From Micromonospora_J zhanjiangensis (GTDB taxonomy: Bacteria > Actinomycetota > Actinomycetes > Mycobacteriales > Micromonosporaceae), in NCBI RefSeq assembly GCF_042650605.1, contig NZ_JBHSBN010000014.1, forward strand, positions 62,001 to 126,000: DNA of 64,000 nucleotides, given 5' to 3'. Both the position numbers and the translations under genes were made by a program. The notes under the pieces were generated by a model. It was not told where the DNA came from. It did not search any database and worked only from the letters and a program-made list of their open reading frames with translations. Positions 49,094 through 56,828 of this stretch are shown one piece after another (positions within the stretch are counted from its first letter, which is position 1; each line of letters starts with the position of its first letter).

Positions 49094-50458
49094 GTGAACC
49101 TTTCTCAACCTCCCCTTGCGGGCCGTCGTCGGTCACGGTCGAAGGCGGCGCGTGGGCACCGCGCGGTTCAGGTTGAAAAAGGTTCAGTGGCGCAGCCGTT
49201 GACCGTGGCCGACCGGGCGGTGGTGAAGCGGGCCCGGTACCGGGTCGGCGCGGTGGTCGGGTTGGTCATCACCGTGCTGGTCACCCTGGTCGGGGTGATC
49301 GCGTACGCCATGATGGCGCGCGCGCAGGACAGCCAGGTCCAGCGGGAGCTGTGGTTCAGCGTGACGTTTGGCAAGACGGCCACCCCGCCCGGCTGCGTCT
49401 GGCTGTTCGCCGTCGAGAACGGCGCCGTGACCGACAGCCCGATACCGGCCCCGGCCGGCTTTCCGCTGATCGAGGATCTGACCCAGGTCTCCGACCCGCC
49501 CGCGTTGCGGCTGCGCGAGGTGACCCGCAACGGCACCGTCTACCAGGTGCGTACCGAGACCCGGGCCGACGGCCGCCGGGTGCAGGCCGTCTTCGACACC
49601 CGCTACCAGCTCGCCGACCGGCGCAGCCTGCTGCTGGCCCTGGCCGTAGCGGAGTGCGTGGGCCTGCTGGTGGCCTGGGCCACCGCGCTGCTGGTGGGAC
49701 GCCGGGCGGTGGCCCCGCTCACCGAGGCGCTGGCCCGGCAGCGCCGGTTCGTCACCGACGCGAGCCACGAGCTGCGGACCCCCATCACCCAGGCGTACAC
49801 CCGGGTGCAGGTGCTGGCCCGGGCGGCGGCCACCGCCGATCTGCCGGCCGACCACCGGGCCGGGTTGGACCGGCTGGCCGTCTCGGTGGCCCGGCTCGGC
49901 GCGATCGTCGACGACCTGCTGCTCTCGGCCCGGTTCGCGGCCACCCCCGACGGGCGCGACGCGGGGGTCGTCGACCTGGCCGCGCTCGCGGAGTCGGCGG
50001 TGGCCGCCGACGCCGACCGGGCGGCCGAGCGCCAACTGACGGTCACCGTCGACCGTCCGCCCGAGCCGCTGCTCGTGCCCGGCATCGAGTCCGCGTTGCG
50101 CCGGGCGGTGGGGGAGTTGCTGGCCAACGCGGTCAACCACACCCCGCCCGGTGGTCGGGTGGACCTGACGGTGTCGCGGGGTGCCGGTGGCCTCGTCGAG
50201 CTGACCGTGACGGACACCGGCGTCGGGTTCGACCCCGGCGAGGCCGACCGGCTCTTCGACCGCTTCCACCGGGGACCGGGCGGCCACGAACGGCGGTACG
50301 GGCTGGGCCTGGCGCTGTTGCGCGAGGTGGTGACCGGTCATCGCGGCACGGTCGAGGCCGCCTCGACCCCGGGCGCCGGGGCCAGGTTCACCATCCGCCT
50401 CCCGGCGGCGCAACCGGCCGACTCGGACCGCCGTCGGGTCACCGTGGCCGCGCGCTGA
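49094..50458 (+). CDS. OmpR-type sensor histidine kinase
   Basis: 454-residue membrane kinase. Arg/Ser-rich cytoplasmic N-terminus (1-50), helix at about 50-73, extracytoplasmic domain of about 105 residues (about 74-178), helix at about 178-201, then phospho-His225 in DASHELRTPIT, N-box ELLANAVNHT and G-boxes DTGVGF and YGLGLALL. GTG 49094 follows GGAGG. The sensor domain has a single Cys and no recognised fold. Confidence 0.93.
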   Translation: MNLSQPPLAGRRRSRSKAARGHRAVQVEKGSVAQPLTVADRAVVKRARYRVGAVVGLVITVLVTLVGVIAYAMMARAQDSQVQRELWFSVTFGKTATPPGCVWLFAVENGAVTDSPIPAPAGFPLIEDLTQVSDPPALRLREVTRNGTVYQVRTETRADGRRVQAVFDTRYQLADRRSLLLALAVAECVGLLVAWATALLVGRRAVAPLTEALARQRRFVTDASHELRTPITQAYTRVQVLARAAATADLPADHRAGLDRLAVSVARLGAIVDDLLLSARFAATPDGRDAGVVDLAALAESAVAADADRAAERQLTVTVDRPPEPLLVPGIESALRRAVGELLANAVNHTPPGGRVDLTVSRGAGGLVELTVTDTGVGFDPGEADRLFDRFHRGPGGHERRYGLGLALLREVVTGHRGTVEAASTPGAGARFTIRLPAAQPADSDRRRVTVAAR

Positions 50459-50548
50459 CCGCACCCGGCGGCGCCGACGGACGCCCGGGGCAGGTGTAGC
50501 CGGCCCGGGATCGGGTAGGCCGCGAACCGCTTCGGTCAGCGGGGGGCG

Positions 50549-51205
50549 ATGGGCGGCGGGCGGGTTCCGGATTCCTTCACCGAGCAGACCGCGCGGATCG
50601 GTGACGTCACGATCAACTATGTCCGCGGCGGGCGGAGGAGCACGCTGGTCCTGCTGCACGGCTATCCCCAGTCGTGGTACATGTGGCGCAAGGTGCTGCC
50701 GGAACTGGCCGGGCAGCACACGGTCATCGCACCGGACCTGCGCGGCTCCGGCGGCAGCGACGTCCCGACCGGGGGCTACGACAAGAAGACCCTGGCCGCC
50801 GACGTGCACGGGCTGCTGACCCAGCTCGGGCTCGACGACGACGTGAGCGTCGTCGGACACGACATCGGCGCCGTGGTCGCGTACGCGTACGCCGCCGCGC
50901 ACCGCGACCGGGTCCGCAAGCTCGTGCTCACCGAGGCACCCATCCCGGACCAGAGCCTGTACCAGTTGCCGACGCTGACCACGCGGGGCCCGGGTCTCTG
51001 GAACCTCGGCTACTTCACCGTGCTGACCATGCCGGTCCTCGCCCTCGGCGCCCGCGCCAGCCTCGGGGACGCGGTGGCGACCCAGGTCGCGCGGTACGCC
51101 ACGACGGTGACCGGGGACGTCGTGGAGGACTGCGGCCACTGGCTCTTCGAGGAACAACCGACCGAACTCACCACCCGCCTGACCCGGTTTCTCCAGCGGC
51201 CCTGA
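50549..51205 (+). CDS. Alpha/beta-hydrolase (epoxide-hydrolase-like) with missing lid
   Basis: 218-residue hydrolase. Oxyanion motif LHGYPQSWYMW, nucleophile Asp105 in VGHDIGAVV as in epoxide hydrolases and haloacid dehalogenases, and a His in EDCGHWLFEEQP. Typical relatives are about 290 residues; here the sequence jumps from GPGLWNLGYF straight to TVLTMPVLALG, leaving out the roughly 75-residue lid with its tyrosines. The frame is intact and the deletion is at about 51017. It is either a naturally trimmed enzyme or a decaying gene; activity is doubtful. Confidence 0.8.
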   Translation: MGGGRVPDSFTEQTARIGDVTINYVRGGRRSTLVLLHGYPQSWYMWRKVLPELAGQHTVIAPDLRGSGGSDVPTGGYDKKTLAADVHGLLTQLGLDDDVSVVGHDIGAVVAYAYAAAHRDRVRKLVLTEAPIPDQSLYQLPTLTTRGPGLWNLGYFTVLTMPVLALGARASLGDAVATQVARYATTVTGDVVEDCGHWLFEEQPTELTTRLTRFLQRP

Positions 51206-51224
51206 GCCGGGCGGTGTGCCGGGC

Positions 51225-52508
51225 TCAGCCGGTGACCAGCGGGTCGTGGACCCGGCCGACGAACAGCGGTACGCCGGTGGACCGGTCGTGGATGACGTAC
51301 AGGAACGGCCGGTTCACGAAGAACTGCGGCCCCTGGGGGATCGACGGTGGCCGGACGATGACGGCCGACGCGGCCGCGGCCTCGGTGCCCTTCTCGTCGA
51401 CCGCGATGAAGGTCTCGTGCACCACGTTGTCGACGCACAGGTCCGGTTCGGTGCTCATCGCGGTGAGGTCGGCGCTCGGCGTGAACGCCGTCGGCATGCC
51501 GAGGTCGCTCAGCGCGGCCCGCAGCTCGACCGGGAGGCGGAACGTCCACCGGGGCAGGCGCAGTTGCACGGTGGCGGACCGGAAGCCGGTCAGCAACGCG
51601 CCCAGCCACGTCGCGTCGAGCCGTGCCTCGACCGCGGCGAGATCACCCCGGGTCGGCAGGACGACGGCCATGGCCAGCCCGCCACCCGCGTACGGGACGT
51701 CGACCGCGCGCCACCCGTCCCCCTCCAGGTAGCCCATCGGGTCGAACGGCCCGCGCATCGTCGGGACGTCGATCACGGTGCCGTCGTCCCGGGTGAACGG
51801 CTCCGCCGCCGTGGCCGTCGCGGTGAACGGGTACGTCCAGGCCGCCCTGAGGTACGTCGTGTTGGTCAGCATCAGGCTGGTGTCGGCCCGCACGGTGTCG
51901 GGCCGCAACAACTCCGGGATCTTCGCGTTGGTCCGGTCGGACACCCAGGTGTTGATCTCCTGACGGGTCGCCTCCGGCGCGCCACGGAAGTCGACCGGGT
52001 GCGGCGCGGCGCCGTAGTAGCCGGCCAGAGTGTCCCGGAACCCGGGCCGTAGGTCCAGATCGAGCCGGGTCCACAGGGCGTTGGCGGTGGTCAGCCGGGC
52101 CTGCTTGATTCCGTCGCCGTCCTGGTACCGGCCGGCGAGCAGTTGGTCGACGGTGTTCAACCCGCTGTCCAGCGCGCCGGGTCGCGGCTGCGGCGCATGC
52201 AGCACGGTGTCCATCTCGTCCGCCGTGGTCGAGCGGGCACCCGCCCTGGTCATCGCGAGCGCGAGCGCGACCGAGTACGGCGCGCACACCACGTTGCCGC
52301 CCGCGCGGGCCGACGCCAGCCGGCGGTAGAGGTCGGCCGTGAAGCCGCACACCGCGGTCGCGGCGCCCTGCGTCGTGGCCGGGTCCGGCGGTACGCGTAC
52401 CGGATCCGTCGACGTGGCGGACCCGTCGGCCCGGCGGGGGAAGCTGGGGGCGGTGGCCAGGGCGGCGGCGACCGGTGCCACCCGCAGGATCGATCGTCGC
52501 GAGACCAT
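51225..52508 (-). CDS. Serpin with Tat signal
   Basis: 427-residue serine (or cysteine) proteinase inhibitor. The start MVSRRSILR fits a twin-arginine signal. The core has NVVCAPYSVALALAMTRAGA and the hinge/loop EKGTEAAAASAVIV followed by FVNRPFLYVIHD. The Ala-rich hinge is typical of inhibitory serpins; a scissile bond near the RPPS segment is inferred. Probably released or anchored outside the cell to block host, competitor or own proteases. ATG 52508 was chosen because the Tat motif begins there. Stands alone. Confidence 0.9.
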   Translation of the reverse strand: MVSRRSILRVAPVAAALATAPSFPRRADGSATSTDPVRVPPDPATTQGAATAVCGFTADLYRRLASARAGGNVVCAPYSVALALAMTRAGARSTTADEMDTVLHAPQPRPGALDSGLNTVDQLLAGRYQDGDGIKQARLTTANALWTRLDLDLRPGFRDTLAGYYGAAPHPVDFRGAPEATRQEINTWVSDRTNAKIPELLRPDTVRADTSLMLTNTTYLRAAWTYPFTATATAAEPFTRDDGTVIDVPTMRGPFDPMGYLEGDGWRAVDVPYAGGGLAMAVVLPTRGDLAAVEARLDATWLGALLTGFRSATVQLRLPRWTFRLPVELRAALSDLGMPTAFTPSADLTAMSTEPDLCVDNVVHETFIAVDEKGTEAAAASAVIVRPPSIPQGPQFFVNRPFLYVIHDRSTGVPLFVGRVHDPLVTG

Positions 52509-52576
52509 GGCCCGACGGTAGGGCAGTCCTGCCGGGACCCACCAGGTCGAGAGGCCAGATTTATCGAAGTCTGGCA

Positions 52577-52718
52577 ATGTCCGGCACGCGCGTCCGTGTT
52601 CTGGATGCTCGCCGTGGCGGCCGGGATCCTGCTCGCGGTCGCCGTACTCGCCGCCGTGCCCGCCCTGACCGCCAGCCGGCGCCCGGTCGCGGACGCCCTC
52701 CGGTCCGCGCCGACCTGA
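52577..52718 (+). pseudogene. Remnant of FtsX-like ABC permease C-terminus
   Basis: In frame +, residues FWMLAVAAGILLAVAVLAA followed by VPALTASRRPVADALRSAPT and a stop. This matches the last helix and tail of FtsX-like efflux permeases (helix, then VPA...RRPV..LR). No start, ribosome site or the rest of the gene is present, and the helix begins right after unrelated sequence near the serpin start. It looks like the 3' end of a gene whose body was lost. Confidence 0.6.
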
Positions 52719-52732
52719 CGGGTACGGACGCC

Positions 52733-53128
52733 TCAGGCGCGCCCGGCGGCCACCTCGGCGTTGCTGCGCAGGATGCAGAACTCGTTCCCCTCGGGATCGG
52801 CCAGCACCACCCAGCCGGTCCCGTCCGGGTTGCGCCGGTCGTCGACGGTGGTCGCACCCAGCTCCACCAGGCGGGTCAGTTCGTCGTCGCGGGCGCCCTC
52901 GACCGGACGCAGGTCGAAGTGAATCCTGTTCTTGACCTGCTTCGGCTCCGGCACCTCGATGAAGAGCAGGCGATGGGTCCGGTCCCGGGACATGATCAGG
53001 CATTCCTCGTGCCCCGGCTCGTTCGGGTCGTCGGGGTCCTCGACGTAGTCCAGGACGCCCTGCCACCAGCGGCTCAACGGGTAGGCGTCGGCGCAGTCGA
53101 CACTCGTGTGGGAGATGAAGGAGGTCAT
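52733..53128 (-). CDS. VOC/glyoxalase-fold protein
   Basis: 131-residue protein of the vicinal-oxygen-chelate superfamily (paired beta-alpha-beta-beta-beta). Metal-type positions sit in SHTSVDCAD, NRIHFDLRP and DPEGNEFCILR. Actinobacterial relatives are usually called glyoxalase-like; the substrate is unknown. ATG 53128 taken as start. Convergent with the FtsX remnant and divergent from a YcxB-like gene. Confidence 0.85.
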   Translation of the reverse strand: MTSFISHTSVDCADAYPLSRWWQGVLDYVEDPDDPNEPGHEECLIMSRDRTHRLLFIEVPEPKQVKNRIHFDLRPVEGARDDELTRLVELGATTVDDRRNPDGTGWVVLADPEGNEFCILRSNAEVAAGRA

Positions 53129-53191
53129 CCGGGCATGGTCGCAGGACCGGCCGGGATGATCCAGCGGATTGCCGGGCACTATCGTTCTGGC

Positions 53192-53692
53192 GTGCACATC
53201 CGTTTCGACGTCCCGGCCGATCCGGCCTACCCGGGCCGGGTGGCCGCCGTGCTCAGCGACGTCCGGCTGCGGAAGTACGGCTACATCGGCGCGGCGCTCG
53301 CGGCGGCCGGGGCGATCGGCCTCGTCGTGTCGCGCGGGTACCCGTGGGGCGACCGGGTCACGTCGCTGTGCGTGGCGCTGCTCCTGGCCGGCCTGCTGTC
53401 GATGCTGTACGCGCCGTGGGTGCGGTGGCGCGCCCGGCGCCGGTCCGGCCGCTACGCCGTCGAGGGCGGCTACGACATCACCGACGACAACATCATGATG
53501 CGCAGCGGCACGGAGTCCGGCGGCATCGCCTGGGACGGGGTCACCGAGGTCAGGGACACCCCCGAGTTCTGGATCGTGTACGTCGGCCGGATGCCGGCGA
53601 CCGTGATCCCCCGCCACCTGATGTCGGCCGGGGACGCCGAGACGCTGCGCGCCTTCATGTCCGACCGCGGGCTGCTCCGGTCCCCGCTCTGA
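53192..53692 (+). CDS. YcxB-like membrane protein
   Basis: 166-residue protein starting VHIRFDVPADPAYPGRV, with two adjacent helices (about 30-75: YIGAALAAAGAIGLVVS and LCVALLLAGLLSMLYAPW) and a C-terminal YcxB-like domain GGYDITDDNIMMRSGTESGGIAWDGVTEVRDTPEFW. The role of this domain is unknown. A start at ATG 53156 is possible, but the family starts near the GTG. Confidence 0.8.
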   Translation: MHIRFDVPADPAYPGRVAAVLSDVRLRKYGYIGAALAAAGAIGLVVSRGYPWGDRVTSLCVALLLAGLLSMLYAPWVRWRARRRSGRYAVEGGYDITDDNIMMRSGTESGGIAWDGVTEVRDTPEFWIVYVGRMPATVIPRHLMSAGDAETLRAFMSDRGLLRSPL

Positions 53693-53717
53693 TCTTGGTT
53701 GTACTAGTCTTCGCGCC

Positions 53718-54341
53718 ATGGCCTTGTCCCCGGACCAGTTCTACGACCACGCGTTGGCTGCCGCGGACGCCGAGGGACGGCTTCCGCTGGCCCGCATGAC
53801 GGGCTGGGACATCAGCCCGTTCGAGTCGGACGGGTTGCGCGTCTCGCCGCTGCGTCCACCGGTGCTGCCCGAGCCGGCCCGGCACGGCGAGGACCCGGCG
53901 CGGTGTCGCAGCTGCGAGCAGCGCGACGAGGGGATCTGGCTCAACGACGACTGGCGGCTGACCCGGATCCCCGGAGTGGGCGTACCGCTGGTGTTGATGC
54001 TGCATCCGCGCGACCACTACGACATGGCGGACCTGCCCGACGAACTCGCCGCCGAGCTGGGGCTGCTGAGCACCCGGATCGTCCGGCACGTGCAGGCGCT
54101 GCCGCACATCTCCCGGGCCCACGTCTACCGCGTCGGCGACGGCGGCGCGCACCTGCACGTCTGGTTCTTCGCCCGGCCGGAGGGCCAGGCGCAGCTCTAC
54201 GGATCCTGGCTGCCCGTCTGGGACGACCTGCTGCCGGAGTATCCCGCCGACGTGGCCGACGCGGACGCCGCGATCGTGGCCGACGCCCTGGTCGCCTCGC
54301 ACGGCGGCCGCCGATCGGTCCCCACCCCACCGCCCGCCTGA
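53718..54341 (+). CDS. HIT-like hydrolase-fold protein
   Basis: 207-residue protein with an HIT-like motif GGAHLHVWFFARP (two His in HLH) and CRSCEQRDEGIWLNDDW, where a CxxC could bind zinc. HIT proteins cleave nucleotide-phosphate bonds. It follows a short gap after the YcxB-like gene and ends convergent to a small gene. No partner suggests a substrate. Confidence 0.75.
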   Translation: MALSPDQFYDHALAAADAEGRLPLARMTGWDISPFESDGLRVSPLRPPVLPEPARHGEDPARCRSCEQRDEGIWLNDDWRLTRIPGVGVPLVLMLHPRDHYDMADLPDELAAELGLLSTRIVRHVQALPHISRAHVYRVGDGGAHLHVWFFARPEGQAQLYGSWLPVWDDLLPEYPADVADADAAIVADALVASHGGRRSVPTPPPA

Positions 54342-54353
54342 CCAACGCGATGG

Positions 54354-54656
54354 TTAACCCTCCCGGGCTCCCGGCGGACGGAAGCCGGCGACGAGCGCGG
54401 CGACCTTGCCGGCGGTGTGGGGATCGGCGAGGTGCTCTCGCCGCAAATCGTTCTCCCGCATCAGGCTTCCGAGCTGGCTGCGGGAAATGACGTATCTGTT
54501 GCGAGGCCCTTCACCGGAACCGTCCGCACTCACCAGGTAGCTACCGTCCGGTGTCCGTACGATCAGCGCCGGGCCCTGCGCATGATGATCGGCAAGTCGC
54601 CGTACTGCGTGAACCAGACCACCGGGTCGAACGCTCTGGTTGTCGTTTTTCTTCAT
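54354..54656 (-). CDS. Small hypothetical protein
   Basis: 100-residue basic, hydrophilic protein that I do not recognise. It starts MKKNDNQSVRPGGLVHAVRR and has a beta-like core ALIVRTPDGSYLVSADG. ATG 54656 is chosen because of GAGG seven bases upstream; an ATG 15 bases earlier is possible. Codon use is less GC-rich than in its neighbours. Divergent from the XRE gene, and convergent with the HIT-like gene. Confidence 0.65.
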   Translation of the reverse strand: MKKNDNQSVRPGGLVHAVRRLADHHAQGPALIVRTPDGSYLVSADGSGEGPRNRYVISRSQLGSLMRENDLRREHLADPHTAGKVAALVAGFRPPGAREG

Positions 54657-54839
54657 CAGGTCGCCTCGCATCCTCGAACCAATGGCGTCGCCGCCGTACT
54701 TGGCACCACTCCCCAGGGGAACGAGCGCGACGACGGGCCGGGTAAGTGACGGCACGACTACACAATCGGCGCTAGCCTGTGGACACCGAAAGACGTGAGC
54801 AGTGTGCCCACACCTGGCCCACACATTTGCTGGAGAGTG

Positions 54840-56069
54840 ATGGACGGCTTCGGGCGGAGACTGAGGCAGCTACGGCAACAGCGGGGTTGGAGTCTGCGGG
54901 ATCTGGCCCGAGTCGCCGCCTACGACCACAGCTACCTGAGCCAGATCGAACGAGGTGTACGGGCGCCGACGGCCGCCCTGGCCGAGACCTGTGATCGGAC
55001 GTTGGACGCCGGCGGCGCGCTCCTTGCGGCGTACCATCAGCACGGACCATCAGAGGATGACATGCAGCGGAGGACACTCCTCAGAGCTCTCGGGGCACTC
55101 GCCACCACCGCTCCCAACAGGGATATCGGCCTGGAGGCCATACGGCAGGGCGTGAATCACGCCGCGCGCGCCGACGAGGACGAGTGGCTGGCCATCATCG
55201 CCGACTACGGATACGCCTACTACACCCGTTCGCCGAGCCAGTTGCTTGCGGATCTCACTGCGGATCTAGCAGTACTGCAGACCCTCGTCAGTGCCCACCG
55301 CGACCCAGAGCGGGCTCGGACGTTGCTGACGGTCGCCGCTCACCTATCGGTGATCGTGGCGATGACCGCAGCCGGACAAACGGATACGCACGCCGCCCGG
55401 CGATGGTGGCGCACCGCTCACCGGGCCGCCGAGCGGTCCGGGGATGTGGACACCCGGATCCTGGTAGCAGCCTGGAAGGTCGTCGGCGGGTGTTACGACC
55501 AGCGTCCGGCCGCCGAAACGCTTGCCGCGTCGGAAGTCGCTGTCAATCTCACCGGCAATCGCGCGACTGCCGCCATCGCAGGGCTCTGGGCAGGTAGGGC
55601 GCAAATGTTCGCCCTCACCGGCCGGCATGCCGAGGCCGCCAATGCCGCCGTCCAGGTGGAACGGATCACCGAGCGGCTACCTGATGTCGTGACACAGGAC
55701 GTCGAGTCGCTGTGGGGATGGCCGGAGCACCGATTGCGACACGCCCAGTCGTACGTCTACACGCTGACGCGTGACCAGAAAGCCGCCACGGCCGCGCAGG
55801 ACCGGGCGCTCGCGCTCTATCCGCCCTCGCAGGCCCGACTGCGCGCGCAGGTGGAACTCCACCGAGCTGCCGGCATGATCTACGCCGGTCACATACCCGA
55901 TGGGCTACGGCACGCCGCCGATGCCCTGGACAGGTTGCCCGTCAGGCAGCACACGAGAGCGCTGCACGCGGTGACGCGACAGGTTCTGCGGGCAGTGCCC
56001 ACCTCGCAGCGGTCACTACCCGCTGTAGATGATCTCGCCGCACGGCTGGCAGAGCCTTCAGCGCCGTGA
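54840..56069 (+). CDS. XRE-type HTH regulator with TPR-like C-terminus
   Basis: 409-residue protein. The N-terminal HTH is in FGRRLRQLRQQRGWSLRDLARVAAYDHSYLSQIERG (about 3-40). The remainder is helical and Ala-rich with repeat-like segments, in the style of actinobacterial XRE-TPR regulators. ATG 54840 follows GGAGAG. Its stop overlaps the GNAT gene start. Base composition is slightly lower in GC, with some unusual codons, suggesting acquired DNA. Target unknown. Confidence 0.82.
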   Translation: MDGFGRRLRQLRQQRGWSLRDLARVAAYDHSYLSQIERGVRAPTAALAETCDRTLDAGGALLAAYHQHGPSEDDMQRRTLLRALGALATTAPNRDIGLEAIRQGVNHAARADEDEWLAIIADYGYAYYTRSPSQLLADLTADLAVLQTLVSAHRDPERARTLLTVAAHLSVIVAMTAAGQTDTHAARRWWRTAHRAAERSGDVDTRILVAAWKVVGGCYDQRPAAETLAASEVAVNLTGNRATAAIAGLWAGRAQMFALTGRHAEAANAAVQVERITERLPDVVTQDVESLWGWPEHRLRHAQSYVYTLTRDQKAATAAQDRALALYPPSQARLRAQVELHRAAGMIYAGHIPDGLRHAADALDRLPVRQHTRALHAVTRQVLRAVPTSQRSLPAVDDLAARLAEPSAP

Positions 56070-56638
56070 CTGTCACCTACCGATCGGTACCGCCCGCCGA
56101 AGTTCCGCCGATGGTCGATGCGCTGGTAGATCTCTACGCCGTCGTCTACGCCGAGTCGCCGTACTCGGAGGGACCGGATCAAGTGGCCCGGTTCCGTCAT
56201 GGTATCCCCGATGACACGACGCGGGACGGGTTCGAGCTTGTCGTCGCCGCCGACGAGACCGGAACGGTGGTGGGCGCAGCCTACGGCTGGACGATGCCAA
56301 CCGGGAAATGGTGGAGCCGTGCCACCACAGCCGGTCCCGTACACGTGGTGGCCGCCGATAAACTCGCCGTGATGGAGTGGCTCGTTCACCCTGGACATCG
56401 AGGAAGAGGAATCGGTGCTGGGCTGATGCGTCGCCTCCTTGCTGACCGAAGGGAACGATGGGCCACGCTCGCGTCCGATCCTCGTTCTGCCGCCCGGCGC
56501 ATGTATGAGCGAGCGGGGTGGGTGCAGGTCGGTGAGTCCACGCTTCCATGGGGCGCGCCGATGCATCTGCTGGCGATCGAGATCAAGAAGCTGTGCCAGG
56601 ATCGGCAATTGATTGACACGCTTAAATATGTCGAGTAG
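56066..56638 (+). CDS. GNAT acetyltransferase
   Basis: 190-residue N-acetyltransferase. The acetyl-CoA motif HPGHRGRGIGAGLMRRLL is at about 112-129, followed by AARRMYERAGW. GTGA overlap with the XRE regulator suggests the pair works together, as seen in many actinobacterial XRE/GNAT arrangements. Substrate unknown; the N-terminal YRSVPPAEVPPMVDALVDLY is not diagnostic. Confidence 0.88.
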   Translation: MTVTYRSVPPAEVPPMVDALVDLYAVVYAESPYSEGPDQVARFRHGIPDDTTRDGFELVVAADETGTVVGAAYGWTMPTGKWWSRATTAGPVHVVAADKLAVMEWLVHPGHRGRGIGAGLMRRLLADRRERWATLASDPRSAARRMYERAGWVQVGESTLPWGAPMHLLAIEIKKLCQDRQLIDTLKYVE

Positions 56639-56828
56639 GTTGTCGATCATAATGCGCCGGGCGGCGGTGCGCAGAACCGCCCAGGACGTGCCGTGATGTT
56701 AACCATGAGGCATGGCGTCGTGTCACGGCCGACCTGCCCGGTCGGAAAGCCGGCATGCCGCTCCGCTGGGCCACGAACACGAAGTCGAACTCGGGTTGCC
56801 GCCCAGCACAGCGCGAGGAGTTGAGGTA

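Noticed and set aside
43152..50458. A complete biosynthetic cluster
   Set aside because: No PKS, NRPS, RiPP precursor or terpene synthase; only redox genes, an antiporter and a two-component system, so only an unassigned operon is claimed.
56650..56690. Terminator with a GGGCGG/CCGCCC stem after the GNAT gene
   Set aside because: Stem is only six base pairs with a long loop and poor support in GC-rich sequence.
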